Shown here piece by piece: positions 15,557-23,838 of a stretch of DNA of 64,000 bases. Every line of letters starts with the position of its first letter. The stretch's first letter is position 1. Under the pieces are notes generated by a model. The model was given only the letters and a program-made list of their open reading frames with translations. It was not told the origin of the DNA and made no database searches. The DNA comes from Poindextera sp963706385 (GTDB taxonomy: Bacteria > Pseudomonadota > Alphaproteobacteria > Caulobacterales > Caulobacteraceae), in contig OY970153.1 of the NCBI GenBank assembly GCA_963706385.1, positions 1,984,001 through 2,048,000 of the forward strand, in the 5' to 3' direction. The position numbers and the translations under genes are program-made.

Positions 15557-16309
15557 CTAGCTTCGGGTGAAGTTCGGCTCGCGCTTCTCGCGGAAGGCCG
15601 CCAGGGCCGCCTTGTGGTCGTTGCTGCGGCGAAGCCGCGACAGCTCGGCCGCCTGCAGCGGCGCGGCCTCCTCGGGCGACAGGTCCGAGGCGCGGCCGGC
15701 GATGCGCTTGGTCGCCTCGACCGACAAGGGCGCGCGCGAGGCGATCCGCTCGGCCAGGGCGAGCGCCGCGCCTTCCAGGGCCTCGGGCGGGTGGACCGCG
15801 ACGACCAGGCCGAAGCGTTCGGCGGTGGGCGCGTCATGCGGCAGGCCGGTCAGCAGCATGGCCTTGGCCCGCGAGACGCCGATCAGCCGCGGCAGGCGAT
15901 AGGCCGAGGCCATCAGCCCGACATTGACCCCGGCGCAGACGAACTGCGCCTGGCTCGAGGCGATGCGGATGTCGCAGCACAGCGCCAGCTCGAACCCGCC
16001 GCCGACACACCAGCCGTTGACCGCGGCGATCACCGGCGCGCGGGTGGCGTCCAGCCGCTCCAGCAGCCGTCCGAACCCGGCCAGCTCGTCGGCCTCGGGC
16101 CGGGCGGCCTTCAGATCGTCGCCGCCGCAGAAGGCGCGGCCGCGGCCGGTGACGATGATCGCGCGGATGGCCTCGTCGGCCTCGACCTGGTCCAGCGCCC
16201 GCATGAAGGTCTCGCGCATCGCCACGCCCAGCGCGTTCATCGGCGGATTGTCGATCTCCAGGCGCACGATGCGCGCGCCGATCCGCTCGACGTGGACCGA
16301 GCTGCTCAT
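15557..16309 (-). CDS. Enoyl-CoA hydratase/isomerase (crotonase) family protein
   Basis: A 250-residue crotonase-fold protein. The CoA/oxyanion region is present (GRGRAFCGGDDLKA near 55-68; VNGWCVGGGFELALC near 100), and the first catalytic-type Glu is kept in GGGFEL. The segment that normally supplies the second Glu (PExxLG) reads CAGVNVGLM instead, so the usual hydratase pair looks incomplete. It may be an isomerase, decarboxylase or another crotonase activity. Its ATG overlaps the stop of the upstream slipin gene (ATGA), so both are on one transcript. Substrate unknown. Confidence 0.9.
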   Translation of the reverse strand: MSSSVHVERIGARIVRLEIDNPPMNALGVAMRETFMRALDQVEADEAIRAIIVTGRGRAFCGGDDLKAARPEADELAGFGRLLERLDATRAPVIAAVNGWCVGGGFELALCCDIRIASSQAQFVCAGVNVGLMASAYRLPRLIGVSRAKAMLLTGLPHDAPTAERFGLVVAVHPPEALEGAALALAERIASRAPLSVEATKRIAGRASDLSPEEAAPLQAAELSRLRRSNDHKAALAAFREKREPNFTRS

Positions 16310-17181
16310 GCCGGCTTGGGGGCGGCCGGCGGCGCGTCGGACGTCCGTTGGCCCGCCTGGCCGGCCAGGGCGAAAGCGACGGTCGGGTTCATCGCGTCAA
16401 CCATGGCGGTCGGCATCAGGATGGTCGCGCCCCGCTCCTTGGTGGTCTCGTAGATGATGTTCATCGCCCGCAGTTGCAGGGCGGCGGGATGTTCGGCATA
16501 GGCGATCGCCGCCTCGACGAACTTGGCCGCCACCTCGGCCTCGGCCGAGCCGAGGATCACCCGGGCCTGCTTCTCGCGTTCGGCCTGGGCCTCGCGCGAC
16601 ATGGCGTCCTGCAGGGCGACGGGGATGGCGACATCGCGGATCTCCACCGAATTGACCGAGACGCCCCAGTGCTCGGTCTTTTCCGCGATCTCCGCGCGCA
16701 GCTTCTGGTCGGCGTTCTTGCGGTCGGCCAGCAGCGCCGAGAGCATCGACGAGCCGATCATCTCGCGCAGCGAGGTCTGGGCCACCCGGTCGATCGCCTG
16801 GCGATAGTCGGTGATCATCAGCGCCGCCTTCTCGGCGTCATGCACCTGCCAGAAGATGATCGCATCGACGTTGACCGGCACGGTGTCGCGGGTCAGCGCC
16901 TGTTCGGCGTTGAAGGCGGTGGTCTGGATGCGCTGGTCGATCACCGCGACGACCGAATCGAGGATCGGGACGATCAGGAACAGGCCGGGGCCCTTGACCC
17001 CTTGCAGCTTGCCGGCGCGCAGCACCACGAACCGCTGCCAGACGTTGGCCATCTTCAGCGAGGCGGCGACGATCACCGCCAGCAGGATGAAGGGCGCGCC
17101 GGCGAACGGGCCAACCAGCTCCGTAGTCAGCGCGCCGATCAGGACGCAAACGACGAACAGGAACAGGGTGATCGGATTCAT
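16306..17181 (-). CDS. Slipin / SPFH-band 7 membrane protein
   Basis: A 291-residue SPFH protein. Two N-terminal hydrophobic segments (residues 4-20 and 24-44) are followed by the band 7 domain with ERFVVLRAGKL-like wording (QRFVVLRAGKLQGVKGPG), then PVNVDAIIFWQV, the RDVAIP block and a coiled SREAQAEREKQARV segment. Slipins form membrane-associated oligomers and often sit beside an NfeD protease-like gene; no nfeD is seen here. Instead the gene overlaps the crotonase gene by 4 bp. ATG 17181 is preceded by GGGAGG and begins the first membrane helix. Confidence 0.92.
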   Translation of the reverse strand: MNPITLFLFVVCVLIGALTTELVGPFAGAPFILLAVIVAASLKMANVWQRFVVLRAGKLQGVKGPGLFLIVPILDSVVAVIDQRIQTTAFNAEQALTRDTVPVNVDAIIFWQVHDAEKAALMITDYRQAIDRVAQTSLREMIGSSMLSALLADRKNADQKLRAEIAEKTEHWGVSVNSVEIRDVAIPVALQDAMSREAQAEREKQARVILGSAEAEVAAKFVEAAIAYAEHPAALQLRAMNIIYETTKERGATILMPTAMVDAMNPTVAFALAGQAGQRTSDAPPAAPKPA

Positions 17182-17244
17182 GGCGGGCCTCCCGGAGGCC
17201 GAACGCCTCATGTGGCGAGGCAGGTTAGCACGGAACGGCGGCGT

Positions 17245-18510
17245 CTACGGCTCCAGCTTGCGGCCGTAGCCCAGGCGCACGACCACCGGCTCCAGGGTCA
17301 GGCTCTGAACGATGATCGAGAAGATCACCACCGCATAGGTCGCCGCCAGCAGGATCGCCCGCTCGCGCGAGGGCGGCAGCGACAGGGCCATGGCCAGCGA
17401 CAGGCCGCCGCGCACGCCGGCCCAGGTCAGGACGGCCACCAGGCCCGGCTTCAGCCCCTTGTCCACCACCCCCAACAGCGCCGACGGTCCGGCCAGCGCC
17501 ACCCAGCGTCCGACGAACACCAGCGGGATCGCCGCGGCCGCGACCAGATCGACGATGCGGTCGAACTTCAGGGTGACCACTTCCAGCCCCACCAGAAGGA
17601 ACAGGATTCCATTCAGGTTCTCGTCGATCACCGTCCAGAAGGCGCGGGTGTAGCGGCGGGTCTGCTCGCTCATCGTCTCGCGCGCCGCATGCTGGCCCAG
17701 CATCAGGCCGGCCACCACCACCGCGATCGGCCCCGAGAGGTCCAGCGCCTGGGCCAGGGCGTAGGCCCCGGTGGCCAGCGCCAGGGTGATCCCGACCTCG
17801 ACGCCGTAGTCGTCGATCGAGCGCATGGCCCGGATGGCGATCCAGCCGCAGACCAGGCCGAGCGCGCCCCCGCCGCCGGCCTGGATCAGCACGCTCAGAC
17901 CAAGGCCCAGCGGGGAGACCGCGCCCTGGCCCAGCGCCAGGGCCGCCGCCGCGCCGAACAGCACGACGCCCACGCCGTCGTTGAACAGGGCCTCGCCCTC
18001 GATCAGGGCGCGGATGTCCGGCGCCAGCGAGGTGCGCTTGAGCATCGCCAGCACCGCCACCGGATCGGTGGGGCTGATCAGGACGCCGAACACCAGCGCC
18101 CATTCGAACGACAGGGGAACGCCCACCAGCCGGGCGGCGAGCCAGAAGCCGCCCCCGACCACCGCGGCCGAGATGATCACCCCGGCCGTGGCCAGGAAGG
18201 CCGCGGTCCAGCCCCGGCGCTTGAGCGCGTCCAGGTCGACGTGCATCGCCCCGGCGAACAGCAGATAGGCCAGCATGAAGCGCAGCACCGCGGCCGAGAA
18301 ATCCACCTGCCGCACCAGTTGGCCGACCATGGCGCCGAGGCCCAGGCCCGGCGCCAGCCGGTCCAGCCCGACCAGGGCCAGGGTGGCGGTCACCCCGACG
18401 ATCAGCATCGCCACCGCCGTGGGCAGGCCCACGAAACGCCGGTTCGCCCAGCCGATGACGGCGCTGAGCGTCAGGAAGACCGCGGCCAGATCGAACAGCG
18501 AAAGGCTCAT
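17245..18510 (-). CDS. Cation:proton antiporter, CPA1/NhaP type
   Basis: A 421-residue antiporter with about 12 membrane segments that exchanges Na+ or K+ for H+. Family marks include SPTDPVAVLAML near 150, EGEALFNDGVGVV near 180 with the ion-binding Asn-Asp pair, and VRGGLSLAMALSLP near 375. I chose ATG 18510 (MSLSLFDLAAV), with GGAG eight bases upstream. An in-frame ATG at 18621 would prepend a proline-rich non-hydrophobic stretch. The kdp potassium-uptake genes are divergent from it across ~250 bp, so the two may share ion-homeostasis control. Confidence 0.93.
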   Translation of the reverse strand: MSLSLFDLAAVFLTLSAVIGWANRRFVGLPTAVAMLIVGVTATLALVGLDRLAPGLGLGAMVGQLVRQVDFSAAVLRFMLAYLLFAGAMHVDLDALKRRGWTAAFLATAGVIISAAVVGGGFWLAARLVGVPLSFEWALVFGVLISPTDPVAVLAMLKRTSLAPDIRALIEGEALFNDGVGVVLFGAAAALALGQGAVSPLGLGLSVLIQAGGGGALGLVCGWIAIRAMRSIDDYGVEVGITLALATGAYALAQALDLSGPIAVVVAGLMLGQHAARETMSEQTRRYTRAFWTVIDENLNGILFLLVGLEVVTLKFDRIVDLVAAAAIPLVFVGRWVALAGPSALLGVVDKGLKPGLVAVLTWAGVRGGLSLAMALSLPPSRERAILLAATYAVVIFSIIVQSLTLEPVVVRLGYGRKLEP

Positions 18511-18756
18511 CGCTCCGTGCTGGCCCGGCGCGCGGCCGCGATCAACCGGAATCGGTCCGGAATGGGTCCCGGCCGCCGGTTTGAGCTGTGGGAAGCCTCC
18601 GCGCGGTTTGATCTCACTCAATGACGAGGCGCGCCACGTCCGTACACCGCTCGCCGGTAGCGATTATGTTTCCTTTACGCCAGGTCCCGCCCTTAGGCGC
18701 CGAACCTTGATGAGCTGAGGCGATATATCGGCGGCTCCTAGAATCGGAGCCATCCA

Positions 18757-18837
18757 ATGGACTTCGTCTACATCGCCGTTGGCGTCGCCGTGCTCTGCGT
18801 GTTCGCCCTTTACGCCGTCGGACTGCGGAGGCTGTGA
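18757..18837 (+). CDS. 26-residue membrane peptide upstream of kdpF
   Basis: ATG 18757 to TGA 18837 encodes a single hydrophobic helix (MDFVYIAVGVAVLCVFALYA) ending in a basic GLRRL tail. It begins 82 bases before kdpF and ends one base before the kdpF ATG. It resembles KdpF in size and topology but not in wording. It may be a second small Kdp-associated subunit. The tight spacing and membrane character support it being real; no homolog can be checked here. Confidence 0.55.
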   Translation: MDFVYIAVGVAVLCVFALYAVGLRRL

Positions 18838-18838
18838 G

Positions 18839-18925
18839 ATGTTCATTCAGCTGATCTACGCCGCCGCGGCGCTCGTCGTCGGCGTCTACATGGTCACGGC
18901 CCTGCTGCGACCCGACAAATTCTAG
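18839..18925 (+). CDS. kdpF: Potassium-transporting ATPase subunit KdpF
   Basis: A 28-residue single-helix peptide that stabilises the KdpABC pump. The sequence has one membrane segment followed by the family-typical end TALLRPDKF. It lies 25 bases upstream of kdpA and one base downstream of the preceding 26-residue peptide gene. Confidence 0.9.
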   Translation: MFIQLIYAAAALVVGVYMVTALLRPDKF

Positions 18926-18950
18926 CTGCGAAAAAAAGGACGCAACTCCC

Positions 18951-20666
18951 ATGAACGCGAGCGGCTGGGGCGAGATCCTCTTCACAATCGCCGTCACCGT
19001 GGCCCTGGCGATCCCGCTGGGCGCCTATATGGCGCGCGTCTGGCAGGGCCAGAGCACCTGGCTCGATCCGGTGCTGAAGCCGGTCGAGGCGGGCCTCTAC
19101 TGGACCTTCGGCGTGGATCCGAAGAAGAGCCAGAACTGGTTCGCTTACGCCATGTCGGTGCTCGCCTTCAGCGTGGCGAGTTTCGTCGTGCTCTACCTGA
19201 TCCTGCGCTTCCAGGATCTGCTGCCGTTCAATCCGCAAGGCTTCAAGGGAACCACCCCGGACCTGGCGTTCAACACCTCGGTCAGCTTCATCACCAACAC
19301 CAACTGGCAGTCCTATACGCCGGAGGCGACGCTTTCGGCCTTTTCCCAGATGGCCGGGCTGACCAGCCACAACTTCCTCTCCGCCGCCGCCGGCATCGCC
19401 ATGGCCGCCGCGGTCACGCGGGCCTTCGCGACCAGCCGCGGCGAGGGGCTCGGCAACTTCTGGGTCGATCTGACCCGGATCAGCCTCTACATCCTGCTGC
19501 CGATCAGCATCGTGGTGGCGCTGGTCTTCGCGGCTCAGGGCATGCCGCAGACCCTGACCGGCCACGTCGACATGGTCGGCGTCGAAGGCGTCAAGCAGAC
19601 CAACATCCTCTATCCGACCGCCAGCCAGGAGGCGATCAAGCAGCTCGGCACCAACGGCGGCGGCGTCTTCAACGCCAACTCCGCGCACCCCTACGAAAAC
19701 CCCAACGCCCTGACGAACCTGATCGAAGAGATCGAGATGAACACGCTGGGTTACGCCTGCGTGTTCGCCTTCGGCATCATGGTCGCCGCCCGCAAGGACG
19801 CCAGGGCGCTGGTGGGGGTGATGGCGCTGTTCATTCTTGCCGCAGCCAGCATAGTCTACTGGTCCGAGACCCAGGTCCCCTCGCCGGCGATGCACGCCGT
19901 GCACGCCAGCACCCTGATCAACATGGAGGGCAAGGAGGTCCGCTTCGGAGCGGCTTCGACCGCGACCTGGACCGCCTTCACCACCGGGGCCTCCGACGGC
20001 GGCGTCAACGCCATGCACGACAGCTTCACGCCGATCGCCGGTGGGGTCGCGATGTTCATGATCCAACTCGGCGAGATCCTGCCGGGCGGCGTGGGCTCCG
20101 GGCTCTACGGCATGGTGGTGATGGCCCTGATCGCGGTGTTCGTCGCCGGACTGATGGTCGGACGGACGCCCGAATATCTCGGCAAGAAGATCGAGGCGCG
20201 CGAGATCAAGTTCGCCATGCTGGCGGTTCTGATCCTCCCCCTGGCGATCCTCGGCTTTTCGGCCTTGGCCGCGGTCCTGCCAATCGCCCTGAAGAGTTTG
20301 GAGAACTCCGGCCCGCACGGGCTTTCGGAGATCATATACGCCTATTCCTCGGCGGCGGGGAACAACGGCTCGGCTTTCGCGGGTTTGTCGGCCAACGTTC
20401 CCTACTGGAACGCCACGCTCGCCATCGCCATGCTGCTCGGCCGGTTCGGCTACGTCATGCCGGTGCTGGCCATGGCCGGCTCGATCGCCGCCAAGCCCAA
20501 GCTCGCGCCCAGCGCCGGCTCCTTCCCCACCAACGGGCCGCTGTTCGTCGGCCTCTTAGTCGGCGTGATCCTGATCATGGGCGGGCTGCAGTTCTTCCCC
20601 GCCCTGGCGCTCGGCCCGATCGCGGAGCACTTCCAGGTGCTCCAGACCCTCGCCGGCCAGCACTGA
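18951..20666 (+). CDS. kdpA: Potassium-transporting ATPase subunit A
   Basis: A 571-residue channel-like subunit that binds and passes K+ in the high-affinity Kdp pump. The four selectivity-filter regions are recognisable: TNTNWQSYTPE near residue 115, GTNGGGVFNANSAHP near 233, FTPIAGGVAMF near 360 and AGNNGSAFAGLSAN near 470. About ten membrane helices are present, and the length is normal for the family. First large gene of kdpFABC, 23 bases before kdpB. Such operons are usually induced by K+ limitation through KdpDE, which is encoded downstream. Confidence 0.97.
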   Translation: MNASGWGEILFTIAVTVALAIPLGAYMARVWQGQSTWLDPVLKPVEAGLYWTFGVDPKKSQNWFAYAMSVLAFSVASFVVLYLILRFQDLLPFNPQGFKGTTPDLAFNTSVSFITNTNWQSYTPEATLSAFSQMAGLTSHNFLSAAAGIAMAAAVTRAFATSRGEGLGNFWVDLTRISLYILLPISIVVALVFAAQGMPQTLTGHVDMVGVEGVKQTNILYPTASQEAIKQLGTNGGGVFNANSAHPYENPNALTNLIEEIEMNTLGYACVFAFGIMVAARKDARALVGVMALFILAAASIVYWSETQVPSPAMHAVHASTLINMEGKEVRFGAASTATWTAFTTGASDGGVNAMHDSFTPIAGGVAMFMIQLGEILPGGVGSGLYGMVVMALIAVFVAGLMVGRTPEYLGKKIEAREIKFAMLAVLILPLAILGFSALAAVLPIALKSLENSGPHGLSEIIYAYSSAAGNNGSAFAGLSANVPYWNATLAIAMLLGRFGYVMPVLAMAGSIAAKPKLAPSAGSFPTNGPLFVGLLVGVILIMGGLQFFPALALGPIAEHFQVLQTLAGQH

Positions 20667-20688
20667 CCTCCGTCCGGAGCCCATTCCA

Positions 20689-22755
20689 ATGACCGATGCT
20701 GCTGTCCATCTTGGCGCCCGGCGCCGTTCGGCGGTCGCCGCGACCGCGATGTCCGCGGGCGTGATGATGCGGGCGATCCGCGAGTCGTTCGTCAAGCTCG
20801 ACCCGCGCAAGCTGTCCAAGAACCCGGTGATCCTCGCCACCGAGATCGTCGCCGTCCTGGCCACGATCTCGACCATCGACGCTTTCCGGGCGGGGACCTA
20901 CCCGTGGTGGTCGTTCCAGATCGCCGTATGGCTCTGGTTCACCGTGGTGTTCGCCAACTTCGCCGAAAGCATCGCGGAAGGGCGCGGCAAGGCCGCGGCC
21001 GACGCGCTGCGCGCCCAGCGGGTGGATGTCATGGCCAAGCTGATCGTCGATCCCGCGCGCGGGACCACCGCGCCCACGCCGGCCTTCAAGCTGAACGCCG
21101 ACGACGTGGTGCTGGTCGAGGCGGGCGACATGATCCCGTCCGACGGCGAGATCGTCGAGGGCGTCGCCTCGGTCAACGAGGCCGCGATCACCGGCGAATC
21201 GGCCCCGGTGATCCGCGAGTCCGGCGGCGACCGATCGGCCGTCACCGGTGGTACGACCGTGGTCTCCGACTGGATCAAGGTCCGCGTCACCGCTCAGCCG
21301 GGCAACACCTTCCTCGACCGCATGATCGCCATGGTCGAGGGCGCCGAGCGGCGCAAGACGCCGAACGAGTTGGCGCTCACCGTCCTGCTCGCGGGCCTGA
21401 CGATCATCTTCCTGATCGTCACCACGACCCTCTTGGGCCTGGGCCAGTACTCCGGCGTCAAGCTCGATCCGCTGGTGCTGGGCGCCCTGTTCATCTGCCT
21501 GATCCCGACCACCATCGGCGCGCTGCTTTCGGCCATCGGCATCGCCGGCATGGACCGGTTGCTCAAGGTCAACGTGCTCGCCACTTCGGGCCGGGCGGTC
21601 GAGGCCTCCGGCGACTGCGACACCCTCCTGCTCGACAAGACCGGCACCATCACCCACGGCAACCGCATGGCGACCGAGGTGATCGCCGCGCCAGGCGTGC
21701 CGGCGGAGCGCGCCCTTCGCGCCGCGATGATGGCCTCGCTCGCCGACGAGACGCCCGAAGGCCGCTCGATCGTCGACCTCGTGTTGGAGAAGGGCCTGAC
21801 CGGTGTTCCGCCGGAGGGCTCGACGCCGGTGCCGTTCAGCGCCACCACCCGGATTTCCGGCCTCGACGCCGGCAAGGACAGCTGGCGCAAGGGGGCGGTG
21901 GACGCCATCCTGAAGACCATCGGGATTTCGGCCACGGCCGTCCCCGCCGAGCTCAACGCCGCCGTCGACCGTATCGCCCGAGCGGGCGGCACGCCGCTGG
22001 CGGTGGCCGAGAACGGCGTGCTCGTCGGCGTCATCCATCTGAAGGACGTGATCAAGAGCGGCGTGAAGGAGCGCTTCGCGGACCTGCGCCGGATGGGCAT
22101 CCGCACCGTGATGATCACTGGGGACAATCCGATCACGGCCGCCGCCATCGCCTCCGAGGCCGGGGTCGACGACTTCCTGGCCGAGGCCACGCCCGAGGAC
22201 AAGATGCGCCTGATCCGCGAGGAGCAGGCCAAGGGGCGGCTGGTGGCGATGTGCGGTGACGGCTCCAATGACGCCCCCGCTCTGGCCCAGGCCGACGTCG
22301 GCGTGGCCATGCAGACCGGCACCCAGGCCGCGCGCGAGGCGGGCAACATGGTCGACCTCGATTCCGACCCGACCAAGGTCATCGAGATCGTCGAGGTCGG
22401 CAAACAGATGCTGATCACCCGCGGCGCCCTGACCACCTTCTCCATCGCCAACGACGTGGCCAAGTACTTCGCCATCATCCCGGCGATCTTCTTCACCTCC
22501 CTGCCGGCGCTCGGCGCGATGAACATCATGCGGCTGGCGAATCCGAAGAGCGCGATCCTCTCGGCGGTGATCTTCAACGCCCTGATCATCATCGCGCTCA
22601 TTCCGCTGGCCTTGCGCGGCGTCCGCTACCGGCCGATCGGGGCGTCCAGGCTGCTGCAACGGAACCTCTTGATCTATGGCGTGGGCGGCGTCGTCGCGCC
22701 GTTCATCGGCATCAAGATCATCGACCTGATCATCACCTCGGTCGGTCTGGCCTAG
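20689..22755 (+). CDS. kdpB: Potassium-transporting ATPase ATP-binding subunit B
   Basis: A 688-residue P-type ATPase subunit that powers K+ uptake. The phosphorylated aspartate is Asp316 in DKTGTITHGN. The actuator motif ITGESAPV is near residue 167, the nucleotide-domain word MITGDNPITA near 475 and GDGSNDAPALAQADVG near 523. The expected membrane helices surround these, including the ion-pathway segment LIPTTIGALLSAIG. Nothing is missing. Coupled to kdpC 17 bases downstream. Confidence 0.98.
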   Translation: MTDAAVHLGARRRSAVAATAMSAGVMMRAIRESFVKLDPRKLSKNPVILATEIVAVLATISTIDAFRAGTYPWWSFQIAVWLWFTVVFANFAESIAEGRGKAAADALRAQRVDVMAKLIVDPARGTTAPTPAFKLNADDVVLVEAGDMIPSDGEIVEGVASVNEAAITGESAPVIRESGGDRSAVTGGTTVVSDWIKVRVTAQPGNTFLDRMIAMVEGAERRKTPNELALTVLLAGLTIIFLIVTTTLLGLGQYSGVKLDPLVLGALFICLIPTTIGALLSAIGIAGMDRLLKVNVLATSGRAVEASGDCDTLLLDKTGTITHGNRMATEVIAAPGVPAERALRAAMMASLADETPEGRSIVDLVLEKGLTGVPPEGSTPVPFSATTRISGLDAGKDSWRKGAVDAILKTIGISATAVPAELNAAVDRIARAGGTPLAVAENGVLVGVIHLKDVIKSGVKERFADLRRMGIRTVMITGDNPITAAAIASEAGVDDFLAEATPEDKMRLIREEQAKGRLVAMCGDGSNDAPALAQADVGVAMQTGTQAAREAGNMVDLDSDPTKVIEIVEVGKQMLITRGALTTFSIANDVAKYFAIIPAIFFTSLPALGAMNIMRLANPKSAILSAVIFNALIIIALIPLALRGVRYRPIGASRLLQRNLLIYGVGGVVAPFIGIKIIDLIITSVGLA

Positions 22756-22772
22756 GACGAAAGGCGAATCGC

Positions 22773-23366
22773 ATGCTTTCCGAAATCCGCCCCGCCATCG
22801 TCTCGACGGTGCTCTTCACGCTCCTGCTCGGCCTCGGCTATCCGCTGGCCATCACCGGGATCGCCCAGGTCGCCTTCCCCCGTCAGGCCGAGGGCAGCCT
22901 GGTCCGCAACGCCTCCGGCAAGGTGATCGGCTCCTCCCTGCTGGCCCAGCCGTTCGCCAAGGACGAATACCTGCATCCGCGTCCGTCGGCCGCTGGCTCC
23001 AACGGCTATGACCCGACGAGCTCGGGCGGCTCCAACTATGGGCCACTCAGCCCCGATCTCGCCAAACGGATCGCCGGCGACGCCAGCGCCCTGCGCAAAT
23101 CGACGGGCCATCAGGAAATCCCGGACGATGCGATCACGACGTCCGGCTCCGGCCTCGACCCGGACGTCTCGCCGGCCTACGCCTATCTGCAGGCCGACCG
23201 GATCGCCAAGGCGCGTGGCGCGTCGCTGGATGAGGTCCGCCGTCTGATTGGCCAGCATGTCGAACAGCCGCTCCTCGGCTTCATCGGCCAGCCGCACGTC
23301 AACGTGCTGATGACCAACATCGCACTCGACGCCGCGCTGCCGATGAGCAAGCCTAAGGCCGCGTGA
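22773..23366 (+). CDS. kdpC: Potassium-transporting ATPase subunit C
   Basis: A 197-residue subunit that stabilises the KdpAB complex. One N-terminal membrane helix (residues 9-32) is followed by a periplasmic domain with FAKDEYLHPRPSAAG and GSNYGPLSPDL, and the C-terminal GFIGQPHVNVLMTNIALD. This copy looks complete. It does not overlap kdpD, as kdpC often does: a 469-bp stretch with two small reading frames intervenes, and it ends with a second, orphan KdpC-like tail. Confidence 0.96.
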   Translation: MLSEIRPAIVSTVLFTLLLGLGYPLAITGIAQVAFPRQAEGSLVRNASGKVIGSSLLAQPFAKDEYLHPRPSAAGSNGYDPTSSGGSNYGPLSPDLAKRIAGDASALRKSTGHQEIPDDAITTSGSGLDPDVSPAYAYLQADRIAKARGASLDEVRRLIGQHVEQPLLGFIGQPHVNVLMTNIALDAALPMSKPKAA

Positions 23367-23494
23367 TGGCCGAAGAGCCACGGCGATCCGATCCCGACTC
23401 GCCTCCTGCTCGAGCGTCGGGGACGAAGCGCGCTTGGCTCATGACGTTCTTCGGCGCCATCGATGTCTTGATCTGCGCCGCCAATCACGCCTGA
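23366..23494 (+). CDS. Small hypothetical ORF after kdpC
   Basis: ATG 23366 overlaps the kdpC stop (TGATG) and the frame runs 42 codons to 23494. The first half is charged and proline-rich; the second half is mildly hydrophobic (AWLMTFFGAIDVLICAA). No family is recognised. It could be translated by coupling to kdpC, or it could be decayed sequence at a recombination scar. The evidence is only the overlap and frame. Confidence 0.35.
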   Translation: MAEEPRRSDPDSPPARASGTKRAWLMTFFGAIDVLICAANHA

Positions 23495-23514
23495 ACTGGC
23501 GGGTCGAAGGTCCC

Positions 23515-23838
23515 ATGAACCGGTCAGGCCCGCCCATGTCCTTTCCCGCGATCCGACTGGGGCTCCTCGCGGCGAGCGCGTGGGTGGGAAGCGCGTCGGC
23601 TCAGGCGGTTCCACCCGACGGCCCGCCGCCGGCGCGGCCCAGCTTCGACTTCGAACTGGGGGCGGCGAGCGACGGCCTGTTCCGGGGCGTCAGCCGCACG
23701 GACGACCGGGCCCAGGCGTTCGACTCGTTCACCCAGGGCGCGGCGCTCGGTTTCATCGGCGAGCCGCGGGTCAACGGGCTTGCGGTCAATCGCGCTCTCG
23801 ACGCGCGCTTTCCGGTGGCCCACCCTAGCGTCCCATGA
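23515..23838 (+). pseudogene. Chimeric remnant: porin N-terminus fused to KdpC C-terminal tail
   Basis: A 107-residue frame. Residues 8-30 form a signal peptide (IRLGLLAASAWVGSASAQ). Residues 43-66 (FDFELGAASDGLFRGVSRTD) match the opening strands of TorF-type putative porins. From about residue 72 it reads TQGAALGFIGEPRVNGLAVN and ALDARF, which is the end of a KdpC protein. Its stop overlaps the kdpD start (ATGA), the usual kdpC-kdpD junction. I infer that a deletion joined a porin 5' end to the 3' end of an older kdpC. The barrel is missing, so it is unlikely to be functional as either protein. Confidence 0.6.

Noticed and set aside
18608..18621. TTGATCTCACTCAA as a possible FNR box near the antiporter and kdp genes
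   Set aside because: One half-site is mismatched (CTCAA for ATCAA), and neither neighbour has a clear link to oxygen control.
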